Shown here one piece after another: positions 33,832-43,076 of a stretch of DNA of 64,000 nt. Position 1 is the stretch's first letter, and every line of letters starts with the position of its first letter. The stretch spans positions 2,504,362 through 2,568,361 of the forward strand of contig NC_015437.1 of assembly GCF_000208405.1 (NCBI RefSeq), given 5' to 3'. The notes beneath the pieces were generated by a model. It was not told the DNA's origin. It worked only from the letters and a program-made list of their open reading frames with translations, and ran no database searches. The position numbers and the translations under genes were made by a program. Source of the stretch: Selenomonas sputigena ATCC 35185 (GTDB lineage: Bacteria; Bacillota; Negativicutes; Selenomonadales; Selenomonadaceae).

Positions 33832-33892
33832 AGCGACGCCCTTTCAATGCCCGGCCGGCTGACGAAAGTCAACTGCAGGCGAGACGTCGCTT
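33832..33892 (-). terminator. terminator of the MetE-family gene
   Basis: On the minus strand AAGCGACG pairs with CGTCGCTT across a structured loop, followed by TTTTTTG. Between it and the stop codon lie three direct repeats of ATCTTCATATT (33896-33927). Confidence 0.8.
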
Positions 33893-33964
33893 CTTATCTT
33901 CATATTATCTTCATATTATCTTCATAGGAACAACATCAAGCGAAATGCATCGAGCTGAGACCTC

Positions 33965-35083
33965 TCAGTGCCATACCTCTTCAGCGATCTCGCGGATCAG
34001 GCGCAGTTTCTTCCACTGATCGTCCTCCGTCAGGATATTGCCTTCTTCCGTCGAAGAGAAGCCGCACTGCGGGCTGAGGCAGAGCTGATCGAGCGGCACG
34101 AACTTTGCCGCCTCTTCGATGCGCTTCTTTATGTCGTCCTTGTTCTCAAGATCCGCCGTCTTGGACGTCACGAGGCCGAGCACGACACGCTGATCCTTGA
34201 TGTGCTTCAGGGGATCGAAGCCGCCGGCACGGTCGGAATCGTATTCGAGGAAGAAGCCGTCGACATGGCAGCCGCCGAAGAGGATTTCGGCAACAGGCTC
34301 GTAGCCGCCCGAGGAGAACCAGGTCGAGCGGAAGTTGCCGCGGCAGATGTGCATCGTGATCGTCATGTCCGCAGGCTTCGCTTCCAGCACGCGATTGACC
34401 ATCGTCACATAGGCGCGCTCAATCTTGTCGAGATCAAAACCGCGCGCCTCGTATGCCTTGCGCTTCTCGGGATCGCAGAACTCGCCCCACGACGTGTCGT
34501 CGAGCTGGAGATAGCGGCAGCCTGCCTCGTAGAAGGCGCGAACGGCCTTCTGATAAGCGAGAGCGATGTCCTCGAAGAGACGCGCTTCGTCCTCGTAGCG
34601 CTCGATCGGCGCATAGTCCGTCGCACGCACGCAGCAGATGAGATGCAGCATGCTCGGCGAAGGGATCGTCATCTTCGCGAGCGTATCGCCCGCAAGAGAC
34701 TGCAGATAGCGGAAATGTTCAAGGAACGGATGATTGCCGAAATCCACCTTGTCCACGATCTTCACCGTCGCCGCCTTCGGCTGTGCTCCCTTGAACGCCA
34801 CGGACCAATGCTCTGCTCCGACTTCTTCGATGCCCTCCAAGGCGGCGAGAAAGTCGAGATGCCAGTAGCGACGGCGGAATTCACCGTCCGTCACCGCCTT
34901 GAGTCCGACTTCCTTCTCCTTCGCTACGAGATCGCGGATCGCCGCATCCTCAGCTTCTTTCAGCTCCGCTGCCGCAGCTTTTCCGGCTGCGAACGCCTCA
35001 CGCTTTTCCTTCAGTGCTTCAGGGCGCAGAAAACTGCCCACGATATCGTAACGGAACGGCGGCCGATTTTTTTCATTTGCCAT
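33965..35083 (-). CDS. MetE C-terminal-family methyltransferase (YxjG/YxjH type)
   Basis: This 372-residue protein corresponds to the catalytic half of cobalamin-independent methionine synthase. The zinc ligands of the family are visible in ITMHICRGN (His, Cys) and CLSPQCGFSS (Cys), with the acidic DGFFLEYD between. The short YxjG/YxjH-type proteins lack the N-terminal half and are thought to transfer methyl groups to homocysteine from a donor other than folate polyglutamate. AGGAGGATTTCTT precedes the ATG. A cobalamin-dependent MetH is also present at 50.8 kb. No S-box is visible in the short upstream gap. Confidence 0.88.
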   Translation of the reverse strand: MANEKNRPPFRYDIVGSFLRPEALKEKREAFAAGKAAAAELKEAEDAAIRDLVAKEKEVGLKAVTDGEFRRRYWHLDFLAALEGIEEVGAEHWSVAFKGAQPKAATVKIVDKVDFGNHPFLEHFRYLQSLAGDTLAKMTIPSPSMLHLICCVRATDYAPIERYEDEARLFEDIALAYQKAVRAFYEAGCRYLQLDDTSWGEFCDPEKRKAYEARGFDLDKIERAYVTMVNRVLEAKPADMTITMHICRGNFRSTWFSSGGYEPVAEILFGGCHVDGFFLEYDSDRAGGFDPLKHIKDQRVVLGLVTSKTADLENKDDIKKRIEEAAKFVPLDQLCLSPQCGFSSTEEGNILTEDDQWKKLRLIREIAEEVWH

Positions 35084-35218
35084 AAGAAATCCTCCTCCTA
35101 ATTTTCCAATGATGTTTCCATCATAATACCTTTATTATAGAAAATCAATAGGATTTATATATTTAGCAATCTTCTCCTCATTCCTGCAAGAGCAAGTCTG
35201 CCCGTTTTGCAAGGCGAT

Positions 35219-36631
35219 TTACCGCTTTTCTTCCTTTGCCGCTTCCTCCGCCGCGCGGCGGCCGATGACGCTGTGGGCGCGGCTGTAGCCGAAGTAGACG
35301 CAAAGGCCGAAGAGAATCCAGAAGCCGAAGCGATGCCATGTGGCGAGCGGCAGATTTGCCATGAGGTAACCGCATGAGAGGACAGCGAGCGGCGCGATGA
35401 GCCAGACGGCAGGGCATTTGAAATTGCGCTTGAGGTCAGGCTCGGTCTTTCGGAGCACCATGACGCCGATCGAGGCGATGAGGAAGGCGGAGAGCGTGCC
35501 GATGTTCGCCATCTCAGCGATCATGCCGATGGGGAAGACGCCCGCGATGGCGGAGACGAAGATCGCGCCGAGGATCGTCACGCGGTACGGCGTGTGAAAG
35601 CGGCGGTGGATCTTGCAGACGTTCGCAGGCACCATGCCATCGCGGCTCATCGCGAAGAAGATGCGCGCCTGGCCGTAAAGGAGCACGAGCAGCACCGTCG
35701 TGATGCCACAGATCGCGCCGACGGCGACGATGGCAGAGCCGACGTTGTAGCCGATGTGGCGAAGCGCGAAGGCGACAGGCTCCGCCGTGTCGAGCATCGA
35801 ATACGGCACGACGCCCGTGAGGACGGCGGCGACGACAGCGTAGAGCAGCGTACAGATAAAGAGCGAGCCGATGATACCGACGGGCAGATCCCTTGCGGCA
35901 TTGCGGCACTCTTCCGCCGTCGTCGCGACGGCATCGAAGCCGATGTAGGCGAAGAAGACGATGGCCGCACCCGAGACGACGCCGCTGTAGCCGAACGGCA
36001 GGAACGGCTCCCAATTCGTCGCGTCGACGTGCGGTGCAGCGAGCACGAGGAAGAGGAAGATCGCCGCGAGCTTGACGAAGACAAGGATGCGATTGAGCTT
36101 GACGCTCTCCTTCGTGCCGCGCACGAGGAGGAACGACAAAAAGAGCGTGATGAGGACGGCGGGCAGGTTGAAGATGCCGCCTTCTGCGGGCGCGACGACG
36201 AGTTCATGCGGCAGCACGAGCCCCGCCGAGGCGAAGAGTCCGACGACGTAGCCCGACCAGCCGACAGCGACGGCGCTCGACGTCACCGTGTATTCGAGGA
36301 TGAGATTCCAGCCGACGATGAAGGCGATGAACTCACCCAAGGACGCATACGCATAGGTGTAGGCGCTGCCCGAGGCGGGCACGATGGAGGCAAACTCCGC
36401 GTAGGCGAGACCCGCGAGCGCACACGTGAGTCCCGAAAGGATGAACGAAAGCGGCACGGCAGGCCCTGCGTACTTGGCGGCAGCGACGCCCGTGAGCACG
36501 AAGATGCCCGTGCCGATGACAGCGCCGATGCCAAGCATCAGAAGGTCGACGGCGGCGAGGTTCTTGAGCATGCCCGAGGCTGCAGCCGCAGCCTGCAGCT
36601 CATCGATGCTTTTCCTGCGAAAGAGATCCAT
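35219..36631 (-). CDS. APC-family amino acid permease (YfnA/CAT type)
   Basis: This 470-residue inner-membrane protein has 12 or more hydrophobic segments. The APC motif GIGAVIGTGIFVLTG is at residues 33-47, and the CAT-type stretches GFDAVATTAEECRNAARDLP and MSRDGMVPA are present. It imports an amino acid by proton symport. The basic-amino-acid (CAT) subgroup is likely, but the substrate is not proven. GGGAAGAAAAAT precedes the ATG. The gene ends in a charged tail (EEAAKEEKR). Confidence 0.9.
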   Translation of the reverse strand: MDLFRRKSIDELQAAAAASGMLKNLAAVDLLMLGIGAVIGTGIFVLTGVAAAKYAGPAVPLSFILSGLTCALAGLAYAEFASIVPASGSAYTYAYASLGEFIAFIVGWNLILEYTVTSSAVAVGWSGYVVGLFASAGLVLPHELVVAPAEGGIFNLPAVLITLFLSFLLVRGTKESVKLNRILVFVKLAAIFLFLVLAAPHVDATNWEPFLPFGYSGVVSGAAIVFFAYIGFDAVATTAEECRNAARDLPVGIIGSLFICTLLYAVVAAVLTGVVPYSMLDTAEPVAFALRHIGYNVGSAIVAVGAICGITTVLLVLLYGQARIFFAMSRDGMVPANVCKIHRRFHTPYRVTILGAIFVSAIAGVFPIGMIAEMANIGTLSAFLIASIGVMVLRKTEPDLKRNFKCPAVWLIAPLAVLSCGYLMANLPLATWHRFGFWILFGLCVYFGYSRAHSVIGRRAAEEAAKEEKR

Positions 36632-36748
36632 GATATTTTTCTTCCCTTACAAAGAATTTGAGCGCTGAAAAATTTATCTGCAGCGCCCAGAAGTCGTATG
36701 GAAGATATTATACAGCGAAAAACGTCCGCTGTCACGAAAACCGGACAA

Positions 36749-36781
36749 CAAAAAACTCCCCAAGCACTCAAACCGGGGAGC
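36749..36781 (-). terminator. terminator of the FIST-GGDEF gene
   Basis: On the minus strand CTCCCCGGTTTG is paired with the later GGGGAG, followed by TTTTTTG. Confidence 0.85.
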
Positions 36782-36815
36782 TGCATATCCGATATGATGT
36801 CGATTGCGATGAATT

Positions 36816-38585
36816 TCAGCGAAAAATGACCTTGTTCTTACCCGCCGTTCGCTTCGATTCGTATAGAGCCGCATCGGCGCGCTGAAAGACGGTTTCCGGC
36901 GTATCATGCGCACTTGAGAGGGTCACGCCGATGCTCAAGCCGACCGATCTTTTGTCGGGCATCAGTAGGGAGAGGGAAGACGCGCCGCGATGGATTCGCT
37001 CGACCACGCGCTCGGCTGCTGCACGGTCGGCATGCGTCAGGATGACGAAGAACTCGTCTCCGCCCCAGCGCGACACGATGTCCACGCTGCGCACAGACGA
37101 GCGCAGGATGTCGGCGAGCGCCACGAGCGCCTCGTCGCCCATGGCATGACCAAAGGTATCGTTGATGCCCTTGAAGTCGTCCATGTCGAGCATCATGACG
37201 GCAAACGGAATATCCGAGGCGAGCGCGTCGTGCAGGATGTCCTTGAAAGAGCGTTCCATGGCGCGGCGGTTCATCAGACCCGTGAGCGCATCGCGCTCGG
37301 CGAGGACGACGAGCTTGCTGTGCGCCGACTCCCACTCTTTCGTCATGGCATCGACGAAGTGCACGAGATGGGCGATGATCGAAGTCTGCTCGCCGAACTG
37401 CGGCGACACGGGCTTGTAGATCGGCGCTTCCTTCGGCTCGCCCTCGCGGAAGCCGATGCTGACCATCATGAGGTTCGTCTTCATGAACTTGCCCTTGCTG
37501 CGGAAAAACTCCGCGTAGGAATAGAATCCGTGCGTGGGCACGGCGCGCGAGATGGCAGCATATTCGTAAACATTGTTCTGCTGCAGCATGATGTAATGCC
37601 CCATGCAGTTGACGATGAAGACGGCTTCGGGCGAGAATTCGCAAAGCTCCGCATGCGTCCTCTGCGCTTCGCTGATGATGGCGATGGGATCGCCCGACGC
37701 GATGCGCAGACGCTCTCCCTCTCGGAGGTCAGCGCTGACATAGACGCAGCCGTCGGCATGAATGTCCATGAGGCGGCGTGCCAGCGTCGCGCCGTTTCGC
37801 TTCAGGCACATGGGGAAGGTCTCGACGCTCGCAAGCGATTCCCAGCAATGGCGTATGCCGAGATAGTGGGAGAAGAATTCACTCGCGGGCTTTTCATCGA
37901 GCTCAACGATCGTGCGCTCGTCCGCCATGCGCGTGATCTGCACCTCAGGGCCGAAGGGCTTCCAGCCGAACGAAATCTGCGTCTTGGCGTGAAGCTCCTC
38001 ACCGACAAAGACGATGGCGAGAAAACCGCGCGACATCCTATGCCCCGCGAGATCGATCGTGATGCGCCTCTCATTCATCTGATCGGAAAGAAGGCCGCCG
38101 AAGAACACGATCTCCTCGTCCACATCCGAAAGGACACCCAGAAGTTCCGTAATGCCCGACACCTGCGCCGCAAGGAACAGTCCGACTGCCTTCGTAGCCT
38201 TTTCCTGCGAGATCGTCCGAACGAGTCCCTGCGCCGCAACCGATATGTCGGACTGTTCATCAAACGCCAAGGGAATGACGCGCGAAGAGGAGAAAAAGGT
38301 AAAGGTAACGGCAGCGCTCGCCGCATCGGGCACATCGTCCTCGCCGCTCCACATCTTGCCGTTGGCAAAGCCGCATTCCGACGCAAACCCCACGACTTTC
38401 GCCTGTGGGAAAATTTTCCTTGTCGCTCGCTCGAAGTCCGCCATCGTATGAACAGAAAGCTCCGAGGCAAAAAGTGTCACGAGAAGATCGGAAATATGCG
38501 CCATGGAGGCGGCAACATCCTTTGCCTCCTGCAAGCACAGAGCAAGATCCTCTTCCTTATAAAGCAAGAAGGAGAATTGCTTCAA
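36816..38585 (-). CDS. FIST sensor-domain diguanylate cyclase
   Basis: This 589-residue soluble protein has FIST-N at about residues 30-225 and FIST-C at about 240-380, a small-molecule-sensing module. A helical linker follows, then a GGDEF domain from about 425 to the end. The active-site motif is intact (RWGGDEFF), as is the DMDDFKGINDTFGH substrate region. No RxxD inhibitory site stands out before GGDEF. It should make c-di-GMP in response to a ligand, possibly an amino acid. It is monocistronic. Confidence 0.9.
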   Translation of the reverse strand: MKQFSFLLYKEEDLALCLQEAKDVAASMAHISDLLVTLFASELSVHTMADFERATRKIFPQAKVVGFASECGFANGKMWSGEDDVPDAASAAVTFTFFSSSRVIPLAFDEQSDISVAAQGLVRTISQEKATKAVGLFLAAQVSGITELLGVLSDVDEEIVFFGGLLSDQMNERRITIDLAGHRMSRGFLAIVFVGEELHAKTQISFGWKPFGPEVQITRMADERTIVELDEKPASEFFSHYLGIRHCWESLASVETFPMCLKRNGATLARRLMDIHADGCVYVSADLREGERLRIASGDPIAIISEAQRTHAELCEFSPEAVFIVNCMGHYIMLQQNNVYEYAAISRAVPTHGFYSYAEFFRSKGKFMKTNLMMVSIGFREGEPKEAPIYKPVSPQFGEQTSIIAHLVHFVDAMTKEWESAHSKLVVLAERDALTGLMNRRAMERSFKDILHDALASDIPFAVMMLDMDDFKGINDTFGHAMGDEALVALADILRSSVRSVDIVSRWGGDEFFVILTHADRAAAERVVERIHRGASSLSLLMPDKRSVGLSIGVTLSSAHDTPETVFQRADAALYESKRTAGKNKVIFR

Positions 38586-38639
38586 AGCGTATCATTCCTT
38601 TCTTTTCGATAAAAATTCCCGATAAAAGTCAAAGAGCAT

Positions 38640-38814
38640 TTTACCATGAAGCCCCGAGAGGTCAAGCCGAAGGCGCAGACCGATCGGCTAGGCTTCTGTA
38701 AGGCGTGAGGACATATGTACAGCGTGACTCCTTGATGACGCCGTTGTCAGAAGCGGCGGTGGAAGCAAGTCCTGCCGCTCTGCTTCACGGCTGAACATGT
38801 GTCCTGAAAGTTTA
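38640..38814 (+). repeat. intergenic repeat family, long variant R4
   Basis: The common half (ACCATGAAGCCCCGAGAGGTC ... core CCGAAGGCGCAG ... CTTCTGTAAGG) is joined to a different arm. That arm begins GAGGACATATGTACAGC and ends GGCTGAACATGTGTCCTG, which pair with each other around about 60 variable bases. The same long arm occurs in R8b. Bases 38815-38958 are AT-rich with no other feature seen. Confidence 0.82.
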
Positions 38815-38958
38815 TTCCAAATCATGGATACTATATAGATTCAACAAATTCGGTACGAAAGCACATGAGTATCATATAATCCCATAGACCTATTGTCAAG
38901 TATGCACGGGATAAAATGGGGAAATTATAAAATAAATCGCCGCAAAAAATTTCATTTT

Positions 38959-39030
38959 TACCATGAAGCCCCAAGAGGTCAAGCCGAAGGTGCAGACCGA
39001 TTAGCTAGGCTTCTGTAAGGGCGGCGCACA
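38959..39030 (+). repeat. intergenic repeat family, copy R5
   Basis: The common half only (ACCATGAAGCCCCAAGAGGTC to GTAAGGGCGGCGCAC). It runs into the terminator of the Fur-family gene. Confidence 0.82.
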
Positions 39031-39065
39031 AAAAAAGCTGCTGCACATAATTTATGTGCAGCAGC
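39030..39065 (-). terminator. terminator of the Fur-family gene
   Basis: On the minus strand GCTGCTGCACATAAA pairs with TTATGTGCAGCAGC, followed by TTTTTTT. Confidence 0.9.
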
Positions 39066-39090
39066 CCCTTCTTTTTTGGCTGCCCTATGC

Positions 39091-39516
39091 TCAATGCGCT
39101 GCCTTGCGGCAGGCAGGACACATGCCGTAGAAATACAGCTGTTTGCCCGAAACGGCATAGCCCGTCTCGTTCTCCACCTGCTCGACGAGATCGCCCGCAT
39201 CCGCCTTGTAGACATCGTCCACACGACCGCAGCTCACGCAGCAGATATGCGGATGGCTCGTCGTGTTCGCGTCGTAGCGGAAGCTCTCCTCGCCGACGTT
39301 CAAGACCTGCACCAGACCGACCTTGCTCAGGATGTCGAGCGTCTTGTAGACCGTCGCCAAGCTCATCGTCGGATACGTCGGCTGCAATTCGCCGTAGATC
39401 ATATCCGCCGTCGGGTGCGCCTTCGTATGGCAGAGCACGTCGTAAACGGCCAGTCTCTGCGGCGTCACCTTGAACCCCTTCTCGCGCAGCAGCGTCGTCA
39501 CTTCCTGCATCACCAT
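39091..39516 (-). CDS. Fur/PerR-family transcriptional regulator
   Basis: This 141-residue metal-dependent repressor has an N-terminal winged helix (TPQRLAVYDVL ... LATVYKTLDIL) and a C-terminal metal domain. The latter carries HPHICCVSCGRV (structural CxxC) and the second CxxC in MCPACRK. Whether it senses iron, peroxide (PerR) or zinc cannot be decided from sequence. The SHPH/CxxC pattern and short length lean to PerR-type. The ATG at 39516 has AAGGAGGAG upstream. It could control the Fur-like sites before the iron-uptake operon and the superoxide reductase gene, which is inference. Confidence 0.88.
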   Translation of the reverse strand: MVMQEVTTLLREKGFKVTPQRLAVYDVLCHTKAHPTADMIYGELQPTYPTMSLATVYKTLDILSKVGLVQVLNVGEESFRYDANTTSHPHICCVSCGRVDDVYKADAGDLVEQVENETGYAVSGKQLYFYGMCPACRKAAH

Positions 39517-39691
39517 GATGTTCTCCTCCTTGCACACAGGCACATCCGAGTGCGAACGCAAAAGCCGCCCGCGGAAAAGCCTCGTTATCCAATTAGATTC
39601 TTTTTTCTAACAATAAGTCCTCGTTAAAAAGCAATCTCACTAAGTTGATTTTAGCGCAAGAAAGCATTTTTGTCAATCATTTCATGCAAAA

Positions 39692-39978
39692 TTGTGCGCC
39701 GCTCTTACATGAAAAAGCCAATCCGTCTGCGCCCTTCGGGCTTGACTTCTTAGACTTTCATAGTAAACTACACGCACAAACGTCCACCTCGTGGACATTG
39801 TGCGCCGCCCTTAATGAAAGTTATCTAATCAGTCTGCGCCCTTCGGGCTTGACTTCTTAGACTTTCATAGTAAACTACACGCACAAACGTCCACTTTGTG
39901 GACATTGTGCGCCGCCCTTACATGAAAAAGCCAATCAGTCTGCGCCCTTCGGGCTTGACTTCTTGGACTTTCATAGTA
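39692..39978 (-). repeat. tandem array of three intergenic repeat units (R6a-c)
   Basis: Three units repeat with a period of about 106 bases: 39692-39766 (without arm), 39767-39872 and 39873-39978. The arm hairpins are GTCCAC-CTC-GTGGAC and GTCCAC-TTT-GTGGAC: the loop changes and the stem is kept. They fill most of the 576 bases between the Fur-family gene and the NTF2-like gene. Confidence 0.9.
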
Positions 39979-40092
39979 CAATAAAAACATAGAATTGTGG
40001 AAAATTTCAACAGCGGGAGGCGTGACCCTCTGCCCCGAACGGGGTTCTTGCTCCACACGGTCGCACTCCCCCATCCAAAGGAGGAATCGTCC

Positions 40093-40524
40093 ATGACAGT
40101 TCGTGAAGGAGACGCCGCCATCGTAGAGCAGTTCGTCGATCTCTACAAGAAGACCCTCAATGATGCAAACACGGCGCTTGCAGACAGCATCTGGCAGACG
40201 GGGCCGAAGACTTCCATGGTGCACCCGCGCGGGGAGGACATCGGCTGGGAGAACATCCGCCAGCACTTCTACATCGACCGCCTACAGAAGCTCTACACAG
40301 AGCGCCACTTCGAGTTCCGCGACCTCGATATCGAGGTCTACCGCGACACGGCGATCGCCATGTACACATGGGACTTCCACGGCAAGCTGCGCTCCGACGG
40401 CACGGAAATCGAGCACAAGGGACGCACGAGCCAGACGTACCGCCGCACGTCGCAGGAAGGTTGGAAGATCCTGCACGCTCATATCTCGGGCATGCCGATC
40501 GCGAGCGAGCGCCAGCCGATCTGA
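40093..40524 (+). CDS. SnoaL/NTF2-like (DUF4440-type) protein
   Basis: This 143-residue small cone-shaped fold protein shows the usual pattern of an N-terminal helix (DAAIVEQFVDLYKKTLND), then strands ending in RTSQTYRRTSQEGWKILHAHIS. Family members include hydrolases, isomerases and binding proteins, so the function is open. AAAGGAGGAATC precedes the ATG. The leader contains a short GC hairpin (CCCCGAACGGGG). Repeat units flank it on both sides. Confidence 0.82.
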   Translation: MTVREGDAAIVEQFVDLYKKTLNDANTALADSIWQTGPKTSMVHPRGEDIGWENIRQHFYIDRLQKLYTERHFEFRDLDIEVYRDTAIAMYTWDFHGKLRSDGTEIEHKGRTSQTYRRTSQEGWKILHAHISGMPIASERQPI

Positions 40525-40530
40525 CAAAAA

Positions 40531-40630
40531 CTACACGCACGAACGTCCACTTCGTGGACAAAAGTGCGCCGCCCTTACAGACACCTGGCCGATCGGTCTG
40601 CGCTTCGGCTTGCCTCTTGGGGCTTTACGG
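40531..40630 (-). repeat. intergenic repeat family, copy R7
   Basis: The arm GTCCAC-TTC-GTGGAC within GCACGAAC/AAAGTGCGCC, then the common half ending GCTTGCCTCTTGGGGCTTTACGG. It is somewhat diverged from the R6 units. Confidence 0.8.
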
Positions 40631-40670
40631 AAAAAAAGAGGGGTTTCCACTTGGAAGCCCCTCTTTTTTC
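40631..40670. terminator. bidirectional terminator
   Basis: AAAAAAAGAGGGGTTTCC pairs with GGAAGCCCCTCTTTTTT. It serves the converging NTF2-like and PAS/GGDEF genes. Confidence 0.9.
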
Positions 40671-40685
40671 ACGTCAAAACAAACC

Positions 40686-41702
40686 TCATCCCTTGATCTC
40701 ATCGTACATGCGGCAGCGGTTCGGTCCGAACCTGCGCGCCGACAGCATGGCTTCCTCCGCCTCCTCGACCATGTGATCAAACGTCTCTGCGGGCAATCCC
40801 GTGACCGATATGCCCATGCTGAACGACACCGTCGCATAGTCCTGCGGCTGCACGCGCAGGAAGAGATCGAGGATGCGCTGCGCGCGCTTTTCGATGATGT
40901 CGATGGAGATGCGCCCCGAGATGAACACGGCGACCTCGTCTTTTTTGACGCGCCCGAAGACATCAACACCGCGAAAATCGGCACGAACGGAGTCCGAAAG
41001 CGTGCCGATGTAACCGTTGCATGACGACTCGCCCAACATTTCACAAAGCCCCTCATAGTCGTCGATACCAACGATGAAGAGCACGCCCTTCTCGCCGCGC
41101 GAGAGTTCCATGAGCTGATGGTTGACAAGAAGCTCCAACCCCTCGCGGTCGAAGAGCCTCGTCTGCGGGTCGCGCTTCAGCTGCGCTTCCTGCCGCTCCA
41201 TCATGTGCGTAGTATCGTGCAGGTCTTCCATAAGCCCAACGACTGCATAGACCTGTCCGTCCTCTGCCGCCAGGCTGCGATACGACGTGCGCCGCCAAAG
41301 CGGACTGCCGTCCTGCGTCTTGACCCGATATTCGACGACATCGTCGCGAATCCTCCGACAGGCGTCCGTCAAGCGTGTGAGCACGTCCTCGCTCTGGTCG
41401 GCGTCCGCGAGAACCTCATGGGTAAAATAGTCGTAGAAGTTCTCCGTGCGCACTTCCTTCATCTCTTCGCCCGGAGTCGCCTGCCAAAGCGTCGTCTCGT
41501 CTTTCGCCACCTCGTAGCGGTACGCAATCATGTTCGTCTTTTCCAGGAACACGCGCAGTATTGCCTCTCGGCACATTGCCTCCCGCCCCTTTTCATCCGG
41601 CCTCGCTCCTTGCGGCATCGGCTGAGGAATATCCCGGGGCTCCACAGGAAGGGCCCCGCTGACCTTGAGCGCGCGCTTCCTTCTCATGTCGGTGCTTTTC
41701 AT
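40686..41702 (-). CDS. PAS-domain protein with degenerate GGDEF domain
   Basis: This 338-residue protein has a PAS fold at about residues 55-180 (YRVKTQDGSPLWRRTSYRSL). A GGDEF-like domain from about 190 to the end has its signature changed to RVKKDEVAV. With both glycines lost it should not make c-di-GMP; it may bind GTP or c-di-GMP as a sensor. The start at 41702 has GGGAG eight bases upstream; an ATG five codons earlier lacks good spacing. It is the second GGDEF-related gene within 5 kb. Confidence 0.85.
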   Translation of the reverse strand: MKSTDMRRKRALKVSGALPVEPRDIPQPMPQGARPDEKGREAMCREAILRVFLEKTNMIAYRYEVAKDETTLWQATPGEEMKEVRTENFYDYFTHEVLADADQSEDVLTRLTDACRRIRDDVVEYRVKTQDGSPLWRRTSYRSLAAEDGQVYAVVGLMEDLHDTTHMMERQEAQLKRDPQTRLFDREGLELLVNHQLMELSRGEKGVLFIVGIDDYEGLCEMLGESSCNGYIGTLSDSVRADFRGVDVFGRVKKDEVAVFISGRISIDIIEKRAQRILDLFLRVQPQDYATVSFSMGISVTGLPAETFDHMVEEAEEAMLSARRFGPNRCRMYDEIKG

Positions 41703-41840
41703 CGGTAAAACTCCCATCTCGCCTCGCGGCTTTCACATTTGCAGGACAATCCCTGTCCTGCGGCGTTTCTCTTCTTACATTATAAGGCAAAATAAAAAAA
41801 TTTTCAAAGAAAATCCTTGAGGTTCTTTCCCATAGGAAAT

Positions 41841-41867
41841 AGGCCCCGCAGAAACTCTGCGGGGCCT
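41841..41867 (-). terminator. hairpin terminator after the Usp gene
   Basis: AGGCCCCGCAGA pairs with TCTGCGGGGCCT around AAC. The T tract on the minus strand is weak (ATTTCC). Confidence 0.65.
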
Positions 41868-41880
41868 ACGAAAACATACG

Positions 41881-42297
41881 TTATTTGACGACGAGCACGG
41901 GGCACTTCGCCTGCTCGACGATGTACTGGCTCACGCTGCCGAGAAGCACGCCCTTGACAACACCGAGGCCGCGGCTTCCCATGACGATGAGATCCGTGCC
42001 GCTGTGCTCCGCGAAATCGAGGATGGCGACGGCGGGCGAACCCGTCTCCGAGAACGCTTCCTTCTTGATGCCCGACGGCACCATCTGCATGGCGCGATCG
42101 AGAATCACATTGCCCGCCTTCGTGACCGCTTCAAGCACCACGTCGGACAAGCAGGCATTGATCGCGAGCTGGTTGATATTCGCGATGTAGAGGAAGTTCA
42201 GCTTCGCCTCGCAAACCTCCGCGAGCTTGATCGCCTCCGCTACGGCGCGATCCGAGCCTTCCGAACCGTCAATGGGGACGAGAATGTTCTTCAACAT
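41881..42297 (-). CDS. universal stress protein (UspA family) 1
   Basis: This 138-residue Rossmann-like protein begins MLKNILVPIDGSEGSDRAV and has the ATP-binding GSRGLGVVKGVLLGSVSQ motif (G-2x-G-9x-G-S), so it probably binds ATP. AGAAGGAGG precedes the ATG. A second Usp gene lies 61 bases upstream on the same strand, so the two are probably co-transcribed and respond to general stress or energy state. Confidence 0.92.
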   Translation of the reverse strand: MLKNILVPIDGSEGSDRAVAEAIKLAEVCEAKLNFLYIANINQLAINACLSDVVLEAVTKAGNVILDRAMQMVPSGIKKEAFSETGSPAVAILDFAEHSGTDLIVMGSRGLGVVKGVLLGSVSQYIVEQAKCPVLVVK

Positions 42298-42358
42298 GGT
42301 ATAAACCCTCCTTCTACCAATAGCCTTTGTCAAAGCTGCGCCATGCGCCGCCCTTGAC

Positions 42359-42796
42359 TCATTTGGCAATGAGGACGGCGCATTTTGCCTCCTCCATGAC
42401 CTCCTGGCTCACGCTGCCCAGCAGGAAACCTGTGACAGGAGAAAGCCCCCGGCCACCCATGATGATGAGATCGTGCCCGTTTGCCGCCGCGAATTCCACA
42501 ATCTTGCGGGACGGCATGCCGACCACCACATGACTCTCGGCATCCAAGCCCGCGGGCAATTCCTTCCGCGCTTCTTCCAAGACCTCCTCGGCGGAAGATA
42601 CGCCTTTCGCCATCACGCTCAAAGGAAGCCACGACGGATGATCGGGGTCGCCGTCGGTCTCCCTCTCGAAATAGGACACGAAGAGGATGTCGATATGCGC
42701 TCCGACCGGCTCTGCGAGCTTCACCGCCATCTCCAACGCCTTCTTGGAATGCAGCGAGCCGTCCACCGGCACGAGGAACTTCATCTTATCCTTCAC
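42359..42796 (-). CDS. universal stress protein (UspA family) 2
   Basis: This 145-residue protein has the N-terminal FLVPVDGSLHSKKALEMAV and the ATP-binding GGRGLSPVTGFLLGSVSQ. The start chosen is the GTG with GGAGGT six bases upstream; an ATG four codons later (42784) is possible. The insertion between strands is longer than in Usp 1 (ERETDGDPDHPSWLPLSV). It belongs to the same presumed operon as Usp 1. Confidence 0.9.
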   Translation of the reverse strand: MKDKMKFLVPVDGSLHSKKALEMAVKLAEPVGAHIDILFVSYFERETDGDPDHPSWLPLSVMAKGVSSAEEVLEEARKELPAGLDAESHVVVGMPSRKIVEFAAANGHDLIIMGGRGLSPVTGFLLGSVSQEVMEEAKCAVLIAK

Positions 42797-43076
42797 CTTG
42801 GCACCTCCTTCCACCATGGTCTGTCTTTCTACCTGTATAGTTCGTGAAAGAGAAGGAAAATCCTCTCCCTTTTTAGAAATTTTTTGGAAATTTTTCGTTG
42901 ATTTTCGCTGATTTTCCTCTACGCACCAAAGCAAAAACCTGCCAATCGCACCCTTCGCGTGATATAATAGAAACGCAAGTAAACGCGCCGATTCGAGGGG
43001 AATACGTCGCACGAAACGCCCCTGCCCTTGAACATGCGCAGAACATGCGATTGAGCATGAATCTAGGAGGAATCCC

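Noticed and set aside
33893..33930. Three ATCTTCATATT repeats taken as a possible iteron or CRISPR start
   Set aside because: Only three copies of 11 bases in tandem, without spacers, in a 3' untranslated region.
35594..36661. A 355-codon + strand frame opposite the APC permease
   Set aside because: Same reverse-strand artefact, with strongly biased charged composition.
40527..40700. Reading frames through the intergenic repeats, giving peptides such as 'THERPLRGQKCA' and 'STKWTFVRVV'
   Set aside because: They arise from the repeat DNA itself, lack ribosome sites, and change frame between copies.
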